Shown: positions 55,501 through 63,890, numbered from the stretch's first letter. The stretch: DNA of 64,000 nt from Curtanaerobium respiraculi (GCF_024609215.1 NZ_JANIPD030000040.1:61879-125878), one strand, 5' to 3'. Numbers and translations are program-made. Notes: a model not told the origin generated them from the letters alone.

Positions 55501-57659
55501 ACTTCTATTCCGCCCGCTACGACAACGGCGAAGATCTCGTGGCGCACTTCCAAGAGATGGCGACGCAGATCGCCGAGCCGCTGCAGGGCTACACGGTGAC
55601 GGACTACATCGACCCGCGCTTCGATCTGGTGGACGCCGATGGCAACGTGCTGACGGTCCTGAACGAGAACGGCGGTTTCACCGAGCGCCCGTACCAGCTG
55701 GCAGATGGCAAGACCGCGACATTGAAATACGACTCCGACAAGAAGATGTTCTATCTGGAGTGGACTGATCAGGAGATCCCGACGACGACGCAGGGCGTCA
55801 CGGGCGAGCAGAAGGTCTCCGTGTGGTCGAGCACGATCACCGTGCGTGCCAAGGAGGACTTCCTCGGCGGCAACGATATCCTCTCCAACGGCAACGAGGC
55901 GGGTCAGAATCGCGTGTATAATCCGGCGGACCCAAACAACAGCCCTCATAAGTACTTCCCATGGACGTCGGTGAACCCTGAGGTGCTCGATCTTGCGATA
56001 GGCAACTACGAGGACACCATCTTCATGGGCGAGGACATCACGCCTGACAACCTCTACGACAAGGTTGCCGGCAGTGCGGATAGCACGTGGTTCGTCGAGT
56101 ACCTCGCGCGCATCGACGCGAAGAACAACCAGGATTACCTCGGCAGGCTGAAAAATGGCGAAACGGTCACGGTGGACTACTACTACCTGCCCAAGCCCGG
56201 TGACGCCACCTCCTATGCGGGCGGCAACTGCCATCAAAACGACAAGGTGGGCGGCCTCACGTATAAGTGGGTGGCGGATAACACTGGTGGGAACAACCCG
56301 AGCAATGCCTACGAGCCCTTCACCACAACGACCACCAACGACGTGAAATACCATCTCGAGGTGACGTATACGCCGGACCGTATCAACTACGGTTCCCCCG
56401 ACCCGTACGCAAACAACGGCACGCCGCGGACGCGCAGTTTGACGAACCTGGTCAATCAGAATCCGTCCACATGGCTCATCCGCGACCCGGTGGGTAGCGA
56501 GCAGACCGCTACGGTCTCCGCGACGGGCAAGGCCGTCATCCACGTGGTGGATGGACGCATCCTCGTCCAGAAGAGGGTCAACAAAGAGAATCTCCTGGGC
56601 TACCTCTCCACCTTGGGCGATGACGGCGAGATGACCTTCACCTTCAACCTCAAGCGCTCCTATGGCACGACCGGCCAGGATGCGTACCGCTCCTTCCAGA
56701 TCAAGCTCAACAACAGCGCAAGCGCGGGCGGCACGGCAGCCGGCGTGCACACGGTCACTCGCGCCGACGTGGAGGCCATGACGTCCGACGCCAACGGCGA
56801 CGTCGTCATCGCCTCGCAGTGGGAGACGGACCTGCCCATAGGCACCTACACGCTCACCGAGGCCATCAGCGACAGCGATAGCTTCGCCACGCCCACGTTT
56901 GCCGGCGTTGCTGCCGCAGACATCGCCGATGATCCGGCGACTACCGACTACGTGGAGAAACCCGAGTTCGCGGCTGCCTTCGACACAGATCCCGCCCCAC
57001 TCAGCTTCTACATCGGCCAGGTGCATGGCGGCATCCCGGACCAGTGCTCCTATGCGGACTCCGACTTCAGCACGGCGGCGGTGGAGGACACCGTGAAGCA
57101 GGTCGACCCCGCGCTCTCCGCGAATGGCGGCAAGTTCTACCTCAACGCGCAGATCGGCATGGCGCGCGTGACCAACCATCCCAAACCCGGCATCGTCATC
57201 CTGAAGCGCGACGCCGCAAACCATGAGACGGTGCTCGCTGGTGCGGAGTTCAAGCTGTACGCCACGAACGATGCGTGGGACGAGCCGTCGTCCTCGCAGC
57301 AGCCGGTTGCCACCAAGACGACCGGGGCAGACGGCACGGCGGCCTTCACATCGCTTGTCGACGGCAAGTACCTGCTCTACGAGACGCGGGCGGCGACGGG
57401 CTACCAGGCCCCCTCCGAGCCGTGGCGCATCACGGTGGCGGGCGGCAAGGTGACCTCGTTCACGACGAGCAACCCCTCCGCAGGTGTCATCACGCCCGAG
57501 AACGGCGCGTACCCCATCGACAACGCCAAGACCAGCGAACTTCCCTCGGCCGGAGGCTCAGGCCCCTTGGCGATATACCTTGCATCCGTCGTCCTGCTAC
57601 TGGGGGCAGCGATCGGCCTCTGGCGCAGACGAAGGCGTCTGGATGGGGGTGAAGCATAG
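52509..57659 (+). CDS. VWA-domain pilus tip adhesin (LPSAG sortase substrate)
   Basis: 1,716 aa from ATG 52509, with GGGAG upstream; the longer frame from 52452 overlaps the terminator. Signal peptide ends near SGAYA; a Ser/Thr/Gln-rich linker follows to ~120. The von Willebrand A domain has MIDAS motif FDASGSM near 597 and IIFTDGKDNSG near 933, separated by a ~330-residue insertion. Beyond it lie a DPRFDLVDADGNVL stalk domain, a FctA/Cna-B-like region (~1348) and a SpaA prealbumin domain from ~1559 (KPGIVILKRD, E-box YLLYETRAATGY). The sorting signal is ELPSAGG near 1677 with a helix and RRRRR. VWA pilins are usually tip adhesins; the ligand is unknown. Confidence 0.93.
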   Translation: MFSRLRESNVARKATSIALSLALVLFVAVPSGAYADKSSRAAHSDISDATGASAESNARESSPSQPSSPTAGESTREDGSPATSSQDTRQDSASSASDGASQTPSRSTSQSPRQSAASDENAPLEFAFENDTMKVTATVAGENVLPKDAVLDIAELTPYGDDAVKAHEAGGEEAAKADDDAERYVDATAKVAEHVGKDEKNVIEARAYDVRFLDSVGNEIEPNGTVSVAFSYKQKVVLDGAETDSSNVEVAHVKDDGQVELVDATITSDHKGALEKTEFHAQSFSIYVVFDTGNTSNTAPYNVGEYGWIRFGGDNWKVDSLPADPGFDNAGWARYLKVNVYTLNSGGNSANPNDYSLKKSFEHLATWASNYTIETSQFSGTVRMTSFRKAHSTSWQQYNGLQNSYASEVYYTTWHPYGFDGDINELNIYLDKGETPLPPTPSDQTGTTYIIRYYHADGSYDQKDGVLTSGQSISFDQAEKLKAGEVHSGVSVTAGPKAANVNETNCAGTISYDAGTRLVKVNVYYKTKVEKETGGTVTGAPQYDAEIQNGTKVYDTSREGLHTDKTASVHVDGSGISDGRTFDLKLESWNIGTNMANVGMVFDASGSMVWTSNNPDAMTHTQGEWTAIMGSGYTPYRVLTEAQVDKILDKNATDNSKLNYNGYKYYLYDRTAGVNEYVPMGYSNGTHQNVGGIELFKMNGQYMARAINHTGAGWYYVNSGGYPDYATQQPYSAKQYVGVQGAHNYNENESQNDFGGAWHPIQGTANGSHANYFYIDDAGNLKTCFFYNGVYRISQVYSKADDASTKSEVLQHSVGKFAETLNSLSPESQVSMVRFSRSDFSSTQLALLNWTNDTAKMTAAMNQSYGDTETQGGSAHAWLGGMDVYNYGFTGATHTYKGIKAFMEKMTSNQAGSWGQQGYTPNTTNGAASRYLIIFTDGKDNSGNENQAIADATTLKNNGYTIMTVLMESAGMTQDDITHSTNFLKELASTKPNSSEKYFYSARYDNGEDLVAHFQEMATQIAEPLQGYTVTDYIDPRFDLVDADGNVLTVLNENGGFTERPYQLADGKTATLKYDSDKKMFYLEWTDQEIPTTTQGVTGEQKVSVWSSTITVRAKEDFLGGNDILSNGNEAGQNRVYNPADPNNSPHKYFPWTSVNPEVLDLAIGNYEDTIFMGEDITPDNLYDKVAGSADSTWFVEYLARIDAKNNQDYLGRLKNGETVTVDYYYLPKPGDATSYAGGNCHQNDKVGGLTYKWVADNTGGNNPSNAYEPFTTTTTNDVKYHLEVTYTPDRINYGSPDPYANNGTPRTRSLTNLVNQNPSTWLIRDPVGSEQTATVSATGKAVIHVVDGRILVQKRVNKENLLGYLSTLGDDGEMTFTFNLKRSYGTTGQDAYRSFQIKLNNSASAGGTAAGVHTVTRADVEAMTSDANGDVVIASQWETDLPIGTYTLTEAISDSDSFATPTFAGVAAADIADDPATTDYVEKPEFAAAFDTDPAPLSFYIGQVHGGIPDQCSYADSDFSTAAVEDTVKQVDPALSANGGKFYLNAQIGMARVTNHPKPGIVILKRDAANHETVLAGAEFKLYATNDAWDEPSSSQQPVATKTTGADGTAAFTSLVDGKYLLYETRAATGYQAPSEPWRITVAGGKVTSFTTSNPSAGVITPENGAYPIDNAKTSELPSAGGSGPLAIYLASVVLLLGAAIGLWRRRRRLDGGEA

Positions 57660-57721
57660 GAAAGCTCTTCAGATGGGACATGAAGGCACTATTCGAAAGG
57701 AATTGAAAGGAAGTGCATGAG

Positions 57722-59482
57722 ATGAATAAAACGCTAATGCACAAGGGCATCGCGATAATGCTCGCCGCGTTTGTGGCCCTGGTGGCGGCATTTGCCCTCG
57801 CGCTGCCGGCGTATGCCACCACGTCGGAAGTTGCCGAGGGGGCAACTGCCTCCCCAGCCGCGGCCGACTCGACGACAAGCATCGAGGCCAAGACCGGCAA
57901 TGCCAATGACACGCTCAACATGTATAAGGTCGTTACTGTCACGTATGCCAACAACCAGCTGACCTACGCGTTCACGCCGACGTTCCAGGCGTTCCTGGAT
58001 GCGGCGGATCCCTCTGCACCGTACAAGGGTCTGACCATTGATCAGTACACCGCGGGAGCTTATGACGCGGAGGCTGTCCTGGGTGCGTTCACCGCATACG
58101 TGCGAAACGCGAGTCCAGCCCTTGCCTATGACAAGAGCGAACAGACTGACGTGTCCGGAGTTGCCAACTTCACGGAAGTGGGCTTGGGCCAGTACATCAT
58201 CGTCGGCATGGGTAACACCAACGGCGCCAAAATCTACCAGACCGTGACGGCAGAGGTCGTTCCCACGATTGTCGACGGTGCCTACGTTATCTATAGCAAG
58301 TACGTGGTCGACCTGAAGACCACCGAGCCTGGAGGCGACAAGGAAATCACCGGAGGCACCGTCACGGATGGGAGCAACGCAACCGCATCCATCGGCAAGC
58401 CTATCAGCTACAAGCTCAACGGCGACGTCCCCGTGTATCCTGCTGGCGCGAAGAACACCACCGTGGTCATGGGCGACAAGCTGTCCAAGGGCCTTACCCT
58501 CGACCGCACGACGGTGAAGGCTTATAAGGACACCGCTACGGGCACTGTTGAACTCAATCCTGGCACCGATTACACCCTCACGTATCAGGTGAACAGCGAT
58601 GGCACCACGACGATGTACGTAAGCTTCGTGTACGACAACATCAAGGATGCCACCAAGCTGCACGTCACCTACGATGCCGTCCTCAACGAGAACGCCGTCA
58701 TCGGCGGCGCCACCGGCAACCCCAACGACTATACCTTCATCTACAGCAACAACCCCTTCAAAGAGGGCACGTACACCCCTGGCGATGAGGACAATCCCAA
58801 CAGCGGGTATGGAAAGAAGACCGACAAGGAAACCGTCTTCACCTACAGCTTCTACATCTACAAGACCGACAATAACACCGCCAATCCCACGGCTTTGAAA
58901 GGGGCGGTCTTCGAGCTGAAGACCGCTGACGGAACCGTTGTCGCCACCCTCACCACCGACGACAAGGGCTATGCGGCCGTCGACGGCCCGCAGGCGGGCT
59001 CCTACAAGCTGCAGGAAACCACGGCGCCCACCGGCTACAAGCTGATGAGCCCCAATCCCAAGGACGTTTCCATCGACGCCTCGCACGCGACCAGCGCCGT
59101 GACCACCACCACGACGGTGCACTACACCACCGTCAAGGACTATGCCGCCATCAAGGTGCAGGCTACGGATGCCCAAGGTAAGCTGCTGTGGCTTGCCGAT
59201 GGTGCGACGGGCGACAACCCCACCGCATCCGAGACCCAGCCTGCAGGCATGGTTCCGGCCTATGTTCTCTCGATCGAGACCAAGGTCGACAACACCAGCG
59301 TTCAGACCGGCCAGCCCGCAGGCACCGGTTACACCCCCGAGAACATCAAGGATGAGCCCGGCGGCAACCTGCCCGTCACGGGTGGCATGGGCACGTACCT
59401 GCTCTACGGCGCGGGCATTGCGCTGGTGCTGATCGCGGGCATCGCGTATTTCGTACGCAGGCGTTCTGCACGGCAAAAGTAA
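57722..59482 (+). CDS. major pilin (LPVTG sortase substrate)
   Basis: 586 aa from ATG 57722, 8 bp after AAAGGAAG; GTG 57713 would add three residues. Signal peptide ends LPAYA. The N-terminal isopeptide-forming pilin domain is followed by a pilin-motif region DVPVYPAGAKN, whose Lys is the likely polymerisation residue, and a SpaA-type domain with E-box YKLQETTAPTGY (~427-438). The sorting signal LPVTGG lies near 549, followed by a helix and RRRSARQK. Size, E-box and the sortase C gene downstream identify the shaft subunit. Confidence 0.93.
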   Translation: MNKTLMHKGIAIMLAAFVALVAAFALALPAYATTSEVAEGATASPAAADSTTSIEAKTGNANDTLNMYKVVTVTYANNQLTYAFTPTFQAFLDAADPSAPYKGLTIDQYTAGAYDAEAVLGAFTAYVRNASPALAYDKSEQTDVSGVANFTEVGLGQYIIVGMGNTNGAKIYQTVTAEVVPTIVDGAYVIYSKYVVDLKTTEPGGDKEITGGTVTDGSNATASIGKPISYKLNGDVPVYPAGAKNTTVVMGDKLSKGLTLDRTTVKAYKDTATGTVELNPGTDYTLTYQVNSDGTTTMYVSFVYDNIKDATKLHVTYDAVLNENAVIGGATGNPNDYTFIYSNNPFKEGTYTPGDEDNPNSGYGKKTDKETVFTYSFYIYKTDNNTANPTALKGAVFELKTADGTVVATLTTDDKGYAAVDGPQAGSYKLQETTAPTGYKLMSPNPKDVSIDASHATSAVTTTTTVHYTTVKDYAAIKVQATDAQGKLLWLADGATGDNPTASETQPAGMVPAYVLSIETKVDNTSVQTGQPAGTGYTPENIKDEPGGNLPVTGGMGTYLLYGAGIALVLIAGIAYFVRRRSARQK

Positions 59483-59526
59483 CGCGTTGCGACTGCTATA
59501 GTCTGCAGCAAACGATACGGACATGA

Positions 59527-59572
59527 CCCTTCGGCCCGCAAGCTCGCACCTGCGGCTTGCGGGTCGGAAGGG
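59527..59572 (+). terminator. intercistronic hairpin between pilin and sortase genes
   Basis: CCCTTCGGCCCGCAAGC pairs with GCTTGCGGGTCGGAAGGG (one bulge) around an 11-base loop. It ends 8 bp before the sortase ATG and partly covers its GGGGCAGGAG ribosome site. It could lower sortase output relative to pilin. Confidence 0.75.
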
Positions 59573-59580
59573 GCAGGAGC

Positions 59581-60420
59581 ATGGCGAAGCCGAGAATATC
59601 GAGCGTTCTGATGACGCTTGCCTTCATCGCCGGGATCGCCTTGCTCCTGTATCCGACGGTAAGCGACCTTTACAACCAGATAGGTGCTTCGTTCGCCGTG
59701 AAGGGCTACGAGGATCACTCGCAGGAGATGACCCGGGAGGAGAAGGACGGTCTTCTGCGCGAAGCCGAAGAGTACAACCGCCAGATCGCCGCGAATCCGC
59801 AGTCGTTCAGGGCGGGCGCACCGGAAGATGGACGGTACAACGCGATTCTGAATCCCGGAGGGGATGGGATGATCGGGTTCTTGACCATCGATAAAATCGG
59901 TGTGCAGGTTCCCATCTTCCATGGAACCGCTGAAGACATGCTCTCGCGCTTCGTGGGCCATTTGGAGGGATCTTCCCTTCCAGTGGGCGGAACAAGCACC
60001 CATGCGGTTATATCGGGGCATAGGGGCCTGCCGACCGCCCGGCTCTTCACCGATTTGGATCGGATGGAGGTCGGAGATACGTTCGTCATCACGGTGCTCG
60101 ATCGTAAGATGACGTACGAAGTTGACAAGATCAGCGTCATCGAGCCCGATCGGTTCGAGGATGTGCAAATCGTTCCGGGCGAGGATCACGTGACGTTGCT
60201 GACCTGCACGCCGTATGCGGTGAATACGCAACGGCTGCTGGTCCGCGGAAAGCGGGTTCCCAACGGTCCTGAGCCCGTGGATGCGCTCACCGGGCCTTCG
60301 GTCAATCCGATTGCGGTGGGGGCGCTGGTTGCAGCGGTCGCGCTGCTTGCCGCTCTGCTCATCGTCGCAGTGCGGCGAAAGCGCGGGCGCCGCATGAAAG
60401 GACGGCACTCTGCTTCCTAA
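59581..60420 (+). CDS. class C (pilus-polymerising) sortase
   Basis: 279 aa. N-terminal membrane helix (~9-27), extracytoplasmic catalytic domain, C-terminal helix (~240-262) with basic tail, the two-helix layout of class C. Catalytic His147 (ISGHRGLP), Cys209 (TLLTCTPYAVNTQR) and Arg218 are present. The class C lid is poorly conserved: NPQSF near 72 replaces the usual DP(F/W). It should link LPVTG and LPSAG pilins through the pilin Lys. Confidence 0.95.
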   Translation: MAKPRISSVLMTLAFIAGIALLLYPTVSDLYNQIGASFAVKGYEDHSQEMTREEKDGLLREAEEYNRQIAANPQSFRAGAPEDGRYNAILNPGGDGMIGFLTIDKIGVQVPIFHGTAEDMLSRFVGHLEGSSLPVGGTSTHAVISGHRGLPTARLFTDLDRMEVGDTFVITVLDRKMTYEVDKISVIEPDRFEDVQIVPGEDHVTLLTCTPYAVNTQRLLVRGKRVPNGPEPVDALTGPSVNPIAVGALVAAVALLAALLIVAVRRKRGRRMKGRHSAS

Positions 60421-60455
60421 CGGGGAGCATGCCCGAGGAAAGTTTGAGGTGGGAT

Positions 60456-61424
60456 ATGGAGTTGCGTAAAGCACATATCGCTTTCTTCGCTTTGGCGCTG
60501 TGCGCTCTAGCACTCTTCGCGCTTCCCGTGAATTCTGCTTTGGCCCAAGATGCCATCGACACTTCGAAGAAGTGCGACCTGACGGTTGCATACGAAGTCG
60601 ATGGCGATCCCGTCGGGGGAATTCATGCGCGTTTGTACAAGGTTGCGGATGTTTCAGCCGAAGGGGTATATTCCCCCGTGCCGGCGTTTGCCGGATCGGG
60701 GGCAAACCTTTCCACCGACCAGACCGACGGCCAATGGGCAGAAACGGCGGGTTTGGTCGCCGGCTTCGCTTCGGCATCGGGTGCCGATCCCACGTTCGAA
60801 TCACAAGCCGACAGCGGGCAGCGCGCGTCATTTGGGGGCATCGGGTGCGGTTTGTACCTGCTGATGACGGGAAGCGTATCGACCTCGACCGGTTACGTGT
60901 ACACATTCCAGCCATCGCTCGTCGCCGTTCCCGACCTCGATCGAGATGGTATGTGGAGATATGAGACCACCGTCGCCCCCAAGTTCGAGAGAAGCAAGCC
61001 AAGCGGGAAAGAGATCGAATATCGGGTAGTCAAGCATTGGGCCGATGAGGGGCATGGATCTTCCTGACCGCAGAATATCTCGGTCTCCATTCTGAAAGAT
61101 GGGATCGTGCAGTCCGAGCAGGTCCTCGATGGATCGAACGATTGGACATATGCGTGGAAGGCGGCTGACGATGGAGCGCAGTGGTCGGTGTTCGAGAAGG
61201 GTGTCCCCGAAGGCTACCGCTTCTCGGCCAGCGCAAAAGAGCACGTGTTCATGGTGACGAATACGTATCAGGAGCCTCCGCAGCCCACGCCGCCTGCCGA
61301 CCTCCCGAAAACCGGCGATCGGAGTTCGTGGATCATCGTCGTGCTGCTCTCGATCGCCGGGCTTTCTTTGATCGTCGCCGCCCTCGTGCGCGCTGGCGCG
61401 CAATCGCGGTCGGGAAAACGGTAG
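60456..61424 (+). pseudogene. minor pilin (LPKTG), interrupted by in-frame TGA
   Basis: Start 60456 follows GAGGTGGG; signal peptide ends NSALA. Residues 1-203 form an N-terminal pilin domain (VAYEVDGDPVGGIHARLYKV). A TGA at 61065-61067 interrupts a Cna-B domain at WADEGHGSS-stop-PQNISVSILKDG; the family pattern has Arg there, so CGA to TGA is likely. The same frame continues to a sorting signal LPKTGD and helix at 61424. Probably the pilus base or ancillary subunit; truncated it would be secreted but not anchored. Confidence 0.88.
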
Positions 61425-61433
61425 GGAGTTCAT

Positions 61434-62228
61434 TTGCCGGCTCATCCTTCCGAGAAGTCCAAAGGGGCTCTTTCGTGGGCCATGGTGGCTGTAGGGACGG
61501 TGCTGATATGCGCCGCCCTGGCTTTTTCCGCGGCGGGTTATCGTATGAACCGGCTTGCGGCAAACGATTCGGTCCGGGTTCTCCAGCGATTGGAGGCAGC
61601 TCTTCCTCCCGTAACGGATGTGCGGTTTCCCAGCGTCGCGGGGGATGCGCAAAATGATGCGGGCATATCCATTCTCTCCATCGACGGGGAATCGTACATG
61701 GGGATTCTTTGCGTGCCATCGGTGGGGATAAAAACGCCTGTGCGTGTCGGGCAATTGGATGAAGAGCGCCTTCGGATGTCGGCGCTGCGCTATTCGGGGA
61801 CGCCGACGGCAGGCCCCTTGGTGATTCTGGGGTGGGATAGTCCGGAGCAATTGGGCACCATGGCTCGGATATCCATCGGCGATGGCGTTCAGATCGTCGA
61901 TGTCGATGGCAATCGGTATTCTTATCACGTGAATTCGCTGATGAAGGATACCGGCTTCGACCCGAACGATCCGAGTCAGCTTGACGCTGATTTGGTGATT
62001 TGCTATTTCGACTCGTCTGCGCATGCGGAGATGGTGCTCCGTTGCTCGTCCGATTTCTATGGAACCGCTGATGAATTCCGCCTTGGCCGGGGACGGCGAG
62101 CTGAGTGCCGGGGCGGCGGAAGGCGAGCGGGCGCAGGCGTGCGCGAACGAGGATCGAGCCGTTCCGGCGCCAGCATGCCGTCCCCGGCCAAGGCGGAATT
62201 CATCAGCGGTTCCATAGATTCTCCTTAG
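61434..62228 (+). CDS. sortase-fold protein lacking catalytic His
   Basis: 264 aa from a TTG with AGGGAG upstream. N-terminal membrane helix (~13-34), then a sortase barrel (LCVPSVGIKTPVRVGQLDEE, SGTPTAGPLVILGWD, GDGVQIVDVDGNRYSYHV). At the catalytic His position is Trp134 (GWD for GHR). Cys190 (LVICYF) and Arg203 remain. From residue ~209 the protein is encoded by family A repeat copy 3, which replaces the native C-terminus. It is probably inactive, or acted as a scaffold before the insertion. Last gene of the pilus locus. Confidence 0.75.
   Translation: MPAHPSEKSKGALSWAMVAVGTVLICAALAFSAAGYRMNRLAANDSVRVLQRLEAALPPVTDVRFPSVAGDAQNDAGISILSIDGESYMGILCVPSVGIKTPVRVGQLDEERLRMSALRYSGTPTAGPLVILGWDSPEQLGTMARISIGDGVQIVDVDGNRYSYHVNSLMKDTGFDPNDPSQLDADLVICYFDSSAHAEMVLRCSSDFYGTADEFRLGRGRRAECRGGGRRAGAGVRERGSSRSGASMPSPAKAEFISGSIDSP
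62060..62214 (-). repeat. TA-flanked palindromic repeat, family A copy 3
   Basis: 155 bp with perfect inverted ends of 38 bp (starting TGGAACCGCTGATGAATTCC), flanked by TA at 62058-62059 and 62215-62216. This is the best preserved copy and defines the family ends. It is inside the sortase-like frame. Confidence 0.9.
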
Positions 62229-62484
62229 CGTCATCGTCTGACCTGCGGTCCCCGCCTTCGTGCGGATGCGCTTGCACCGGCCGGTGTGCGGACCGTTTCC
62301 CGCTCGCAGCGTTCGCTTTCGCGACGGGGAACGGCACCGGATCGCATGGGGTCCATCTTCCGTTTTCCGGAAGGCATGGTGTTCGGGATCGGGTTTTTTC
62401 GCCATGAATCCGAAGCGGTCCTATAATCCGTCCCGGTAAATCGAAGCGTGTCCAGACGGCGCGCTGCAATGAAAGGACGAATGG
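62229..62484. other. promoter region of DUF1304 gene
   Basis: No gene seen. TATAAT at 62422-62427 is a good -10 box with a weak -35 region. Confidence 0.45.
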
Positions 62485-62850
62485 ATGGCTCTCGTCAATA
62501 TGATCCTCGTTGTGCTCGTGGCACTTGAGTTCTTCTTCATCTTCTATCTGGAAACCATCGCAACCACGTCGAAGAAGACGTCCGAGACGTTCGGCATGGA
62601 CATCTCCGAGCTGAAACGCGATTCGGTGTCCACGCTGTTCAAGAACCAGGGCGTGTACAATGCGTTGCTGGGTGTGCTGCTGCTCGTGTTCCTGTTCGGG
62701 CTGCATTCGCAGGCGGCGGTCGTCTCCGTGCTGGTGTACATCCTGTGCGTGGCTGCGTACGGCGCTGCCACCAGCAACCCGAAGATCCTGCTCAAACAAG
62801 GCTGCCTGGCGGCTGTAGCGCTCATCCTGATCCTCGTTTTCGGGCTGTAA
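62485..62850 (+). CDS. DUF1304 membrane protein
   Basis: 121 aa, four membrane helices, preceded by AAAGGA. The pattern EFFFIFYLETI, then KNQGVYNALLG and GLHSQAAV, matches DUF1304 well and has near-standard length. Function is unknown. Monocistronic. Confidence 0.88.
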   Translation: MALVNMILVVLVALEFFFIFYLETIATTSKKTSETFGMDISELKRDSVSTLFKNQGVYNALLGVLLLVFLFGLHSQAAVVSVLVYILCVAAYGAATSNPKILLKQGCLAAVALILILVFGL

Positions 62851-62934
62851 ACGTCCGCGCATCTCCCGCGTGGTAGGCTGGGCCGTAGGCTGCTGGCGAC
62901 GCCTGGGCGATTGATGCAAGAGCGGGCCGCATGC

Positions 62935-63543
62935 CTACTTCGGCGGAAGCGGCTGCTGGCTGACTTGACGGCGGACTTCTCCGCTCCCAAGGGATAGAAC
63001 CCGGACGGTATCGCCGACACGCACCGCTCCCGGTTCGACCACCCAGCCGAACACCCCCTCGCGGGGGAAGATGCAGTCTCCCGCGAGATAGTAGATGGCG
63101 CAGCGGGTATGGCACACCTTGCCTATCTGGCTGATCTCGACTTCGGCATCTCCGATTTCAAGCCGGCTCCCCAAAGGCAGCGCCTTGAGATTCATCCCCT
63201 TGATGGTGACGTTCTCCCCGAAATCGCCTTCGGAGACATCGAGCCCGTGCTCGCGAGCGACGGCGATGGACTCCTCCGCCAAGAAGGAGACCTGCCGATG
63301 CCAGTTGCCCGCGTGCGCGTCGCCGCGGACCCCGAAGTCCCTTTCGAGCTCGATGGCCCTCGATTCCGCAGGCGTCTTGCGGGTCTCCTTCTTCTCGCTC
63401 GTGTTCACGCTGGTGACGGTGGCGGTGCTGCCCACTTCCGGCGCGAGGCCGTCGGGCGTCGCCATGAGGGGGTTGTCCAGCCCCAGATTTTCCGCCGCGG
63501 CCCTCGCCGTCTCGTTCACCGCGCATCCGCCCTCGCTCTCCAT
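62935..63543 (-). CDS. MOSC-domain protein
   Basis: 202 aa from ATG 63543, with AAGGAGG upstream. The MOSC (molybdenum cofactor sulfurase C-terminal) domain spans most of the protein: GDAHAGNWHRQVSFLAEESI, the DFGENVTIKGM motif and KVCHTRCAIYYLAGDCIFPR, whose Cys is the expected Moco-linked thiolate. Such stand-alone MOSC proteins bind or traffic the molybdenum cofactor. The ~40-residue N-terminal extension (MESEGGCAVNETARAAAENL) is not part of the domain. Confidence 0.92.
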   Translation of the reverse strand: MESEGGCAVNETARAAAENLGLDNPLMATPDGLAPEVGSTATVTSVNTSEKKETRKTPAESRAIELERDFGVRGDAHAGNWHRQVSFLAEESIAVAREHGLDVSEGDFGENVTIKGMNLKALPLGSRLEIGDAEVEISQIGKVCHTRCAIYYLAGDCIFPREGVFGWVVEPGAVRVGDTVRVLSLGSGEVRRQVSQQPLPPK

Positions 63544-63558
63544 GGGCGACCTCCTTAA

Positions 63559-63575
63559 CCTAGAACAATACTAGG
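63559..63575. promoter_or_regulatory. palindrome upstream of MOSC gene
   Basis: CCTAG-N7-CTAGG, 16 bp upstream of the MOSC start, in an AT-rich promoter-like stretch. Possible operator. Confidence 0.4.
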
Positions 63576-63890
63576 AATTATAGCGGTTCGGATGCCGGGC
63601 ACATCCGAATTCCAAGAGTCTGACAAAGGTTGTCGACTACGGGTTGCCGCCGGGCAGGTAGGCGATACGCTGGCTGCGGAGACCATGAACACGGCGAGGC
63701 CGAGGATGAATCAGCGAGAGCGGCGGGCCGACACGCATGGCGAAGCGCATGACGAGGATTTCGTGCTCACTCTGCTCCTTTCGCTCATCGCATTGCAAAA
63801 TGGGTTGAATGCAAATTATATTCTAGAAAAAGTATATTATTCACATGGAGATATATGAATCGGAACATATTCGGAAAGGAGACCAGCTAT

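Noticed and set aside
52581-57224. 1,547-aa minus-strand frame opposite the VWA adhesin
   Set aside because: Long only because of GC-rich codon bias in the real gene. No domain, signal or start site; the + strand frame has signal peptide, MIDAS and sorting signal.
57734-59524. 596-aa minus-strand frame opposite the major pilin
   Set aside because: Antisense shadow of the pilin gene; low-complexity composition without family motifs.
6091-61067. Stop-codon recoding (for example TGA as Trp) to explain in-frame stops
   Set aside because: The four internal stops are TAA, TAG, TAA and TGA, and all three codons terminate other genes in the window.
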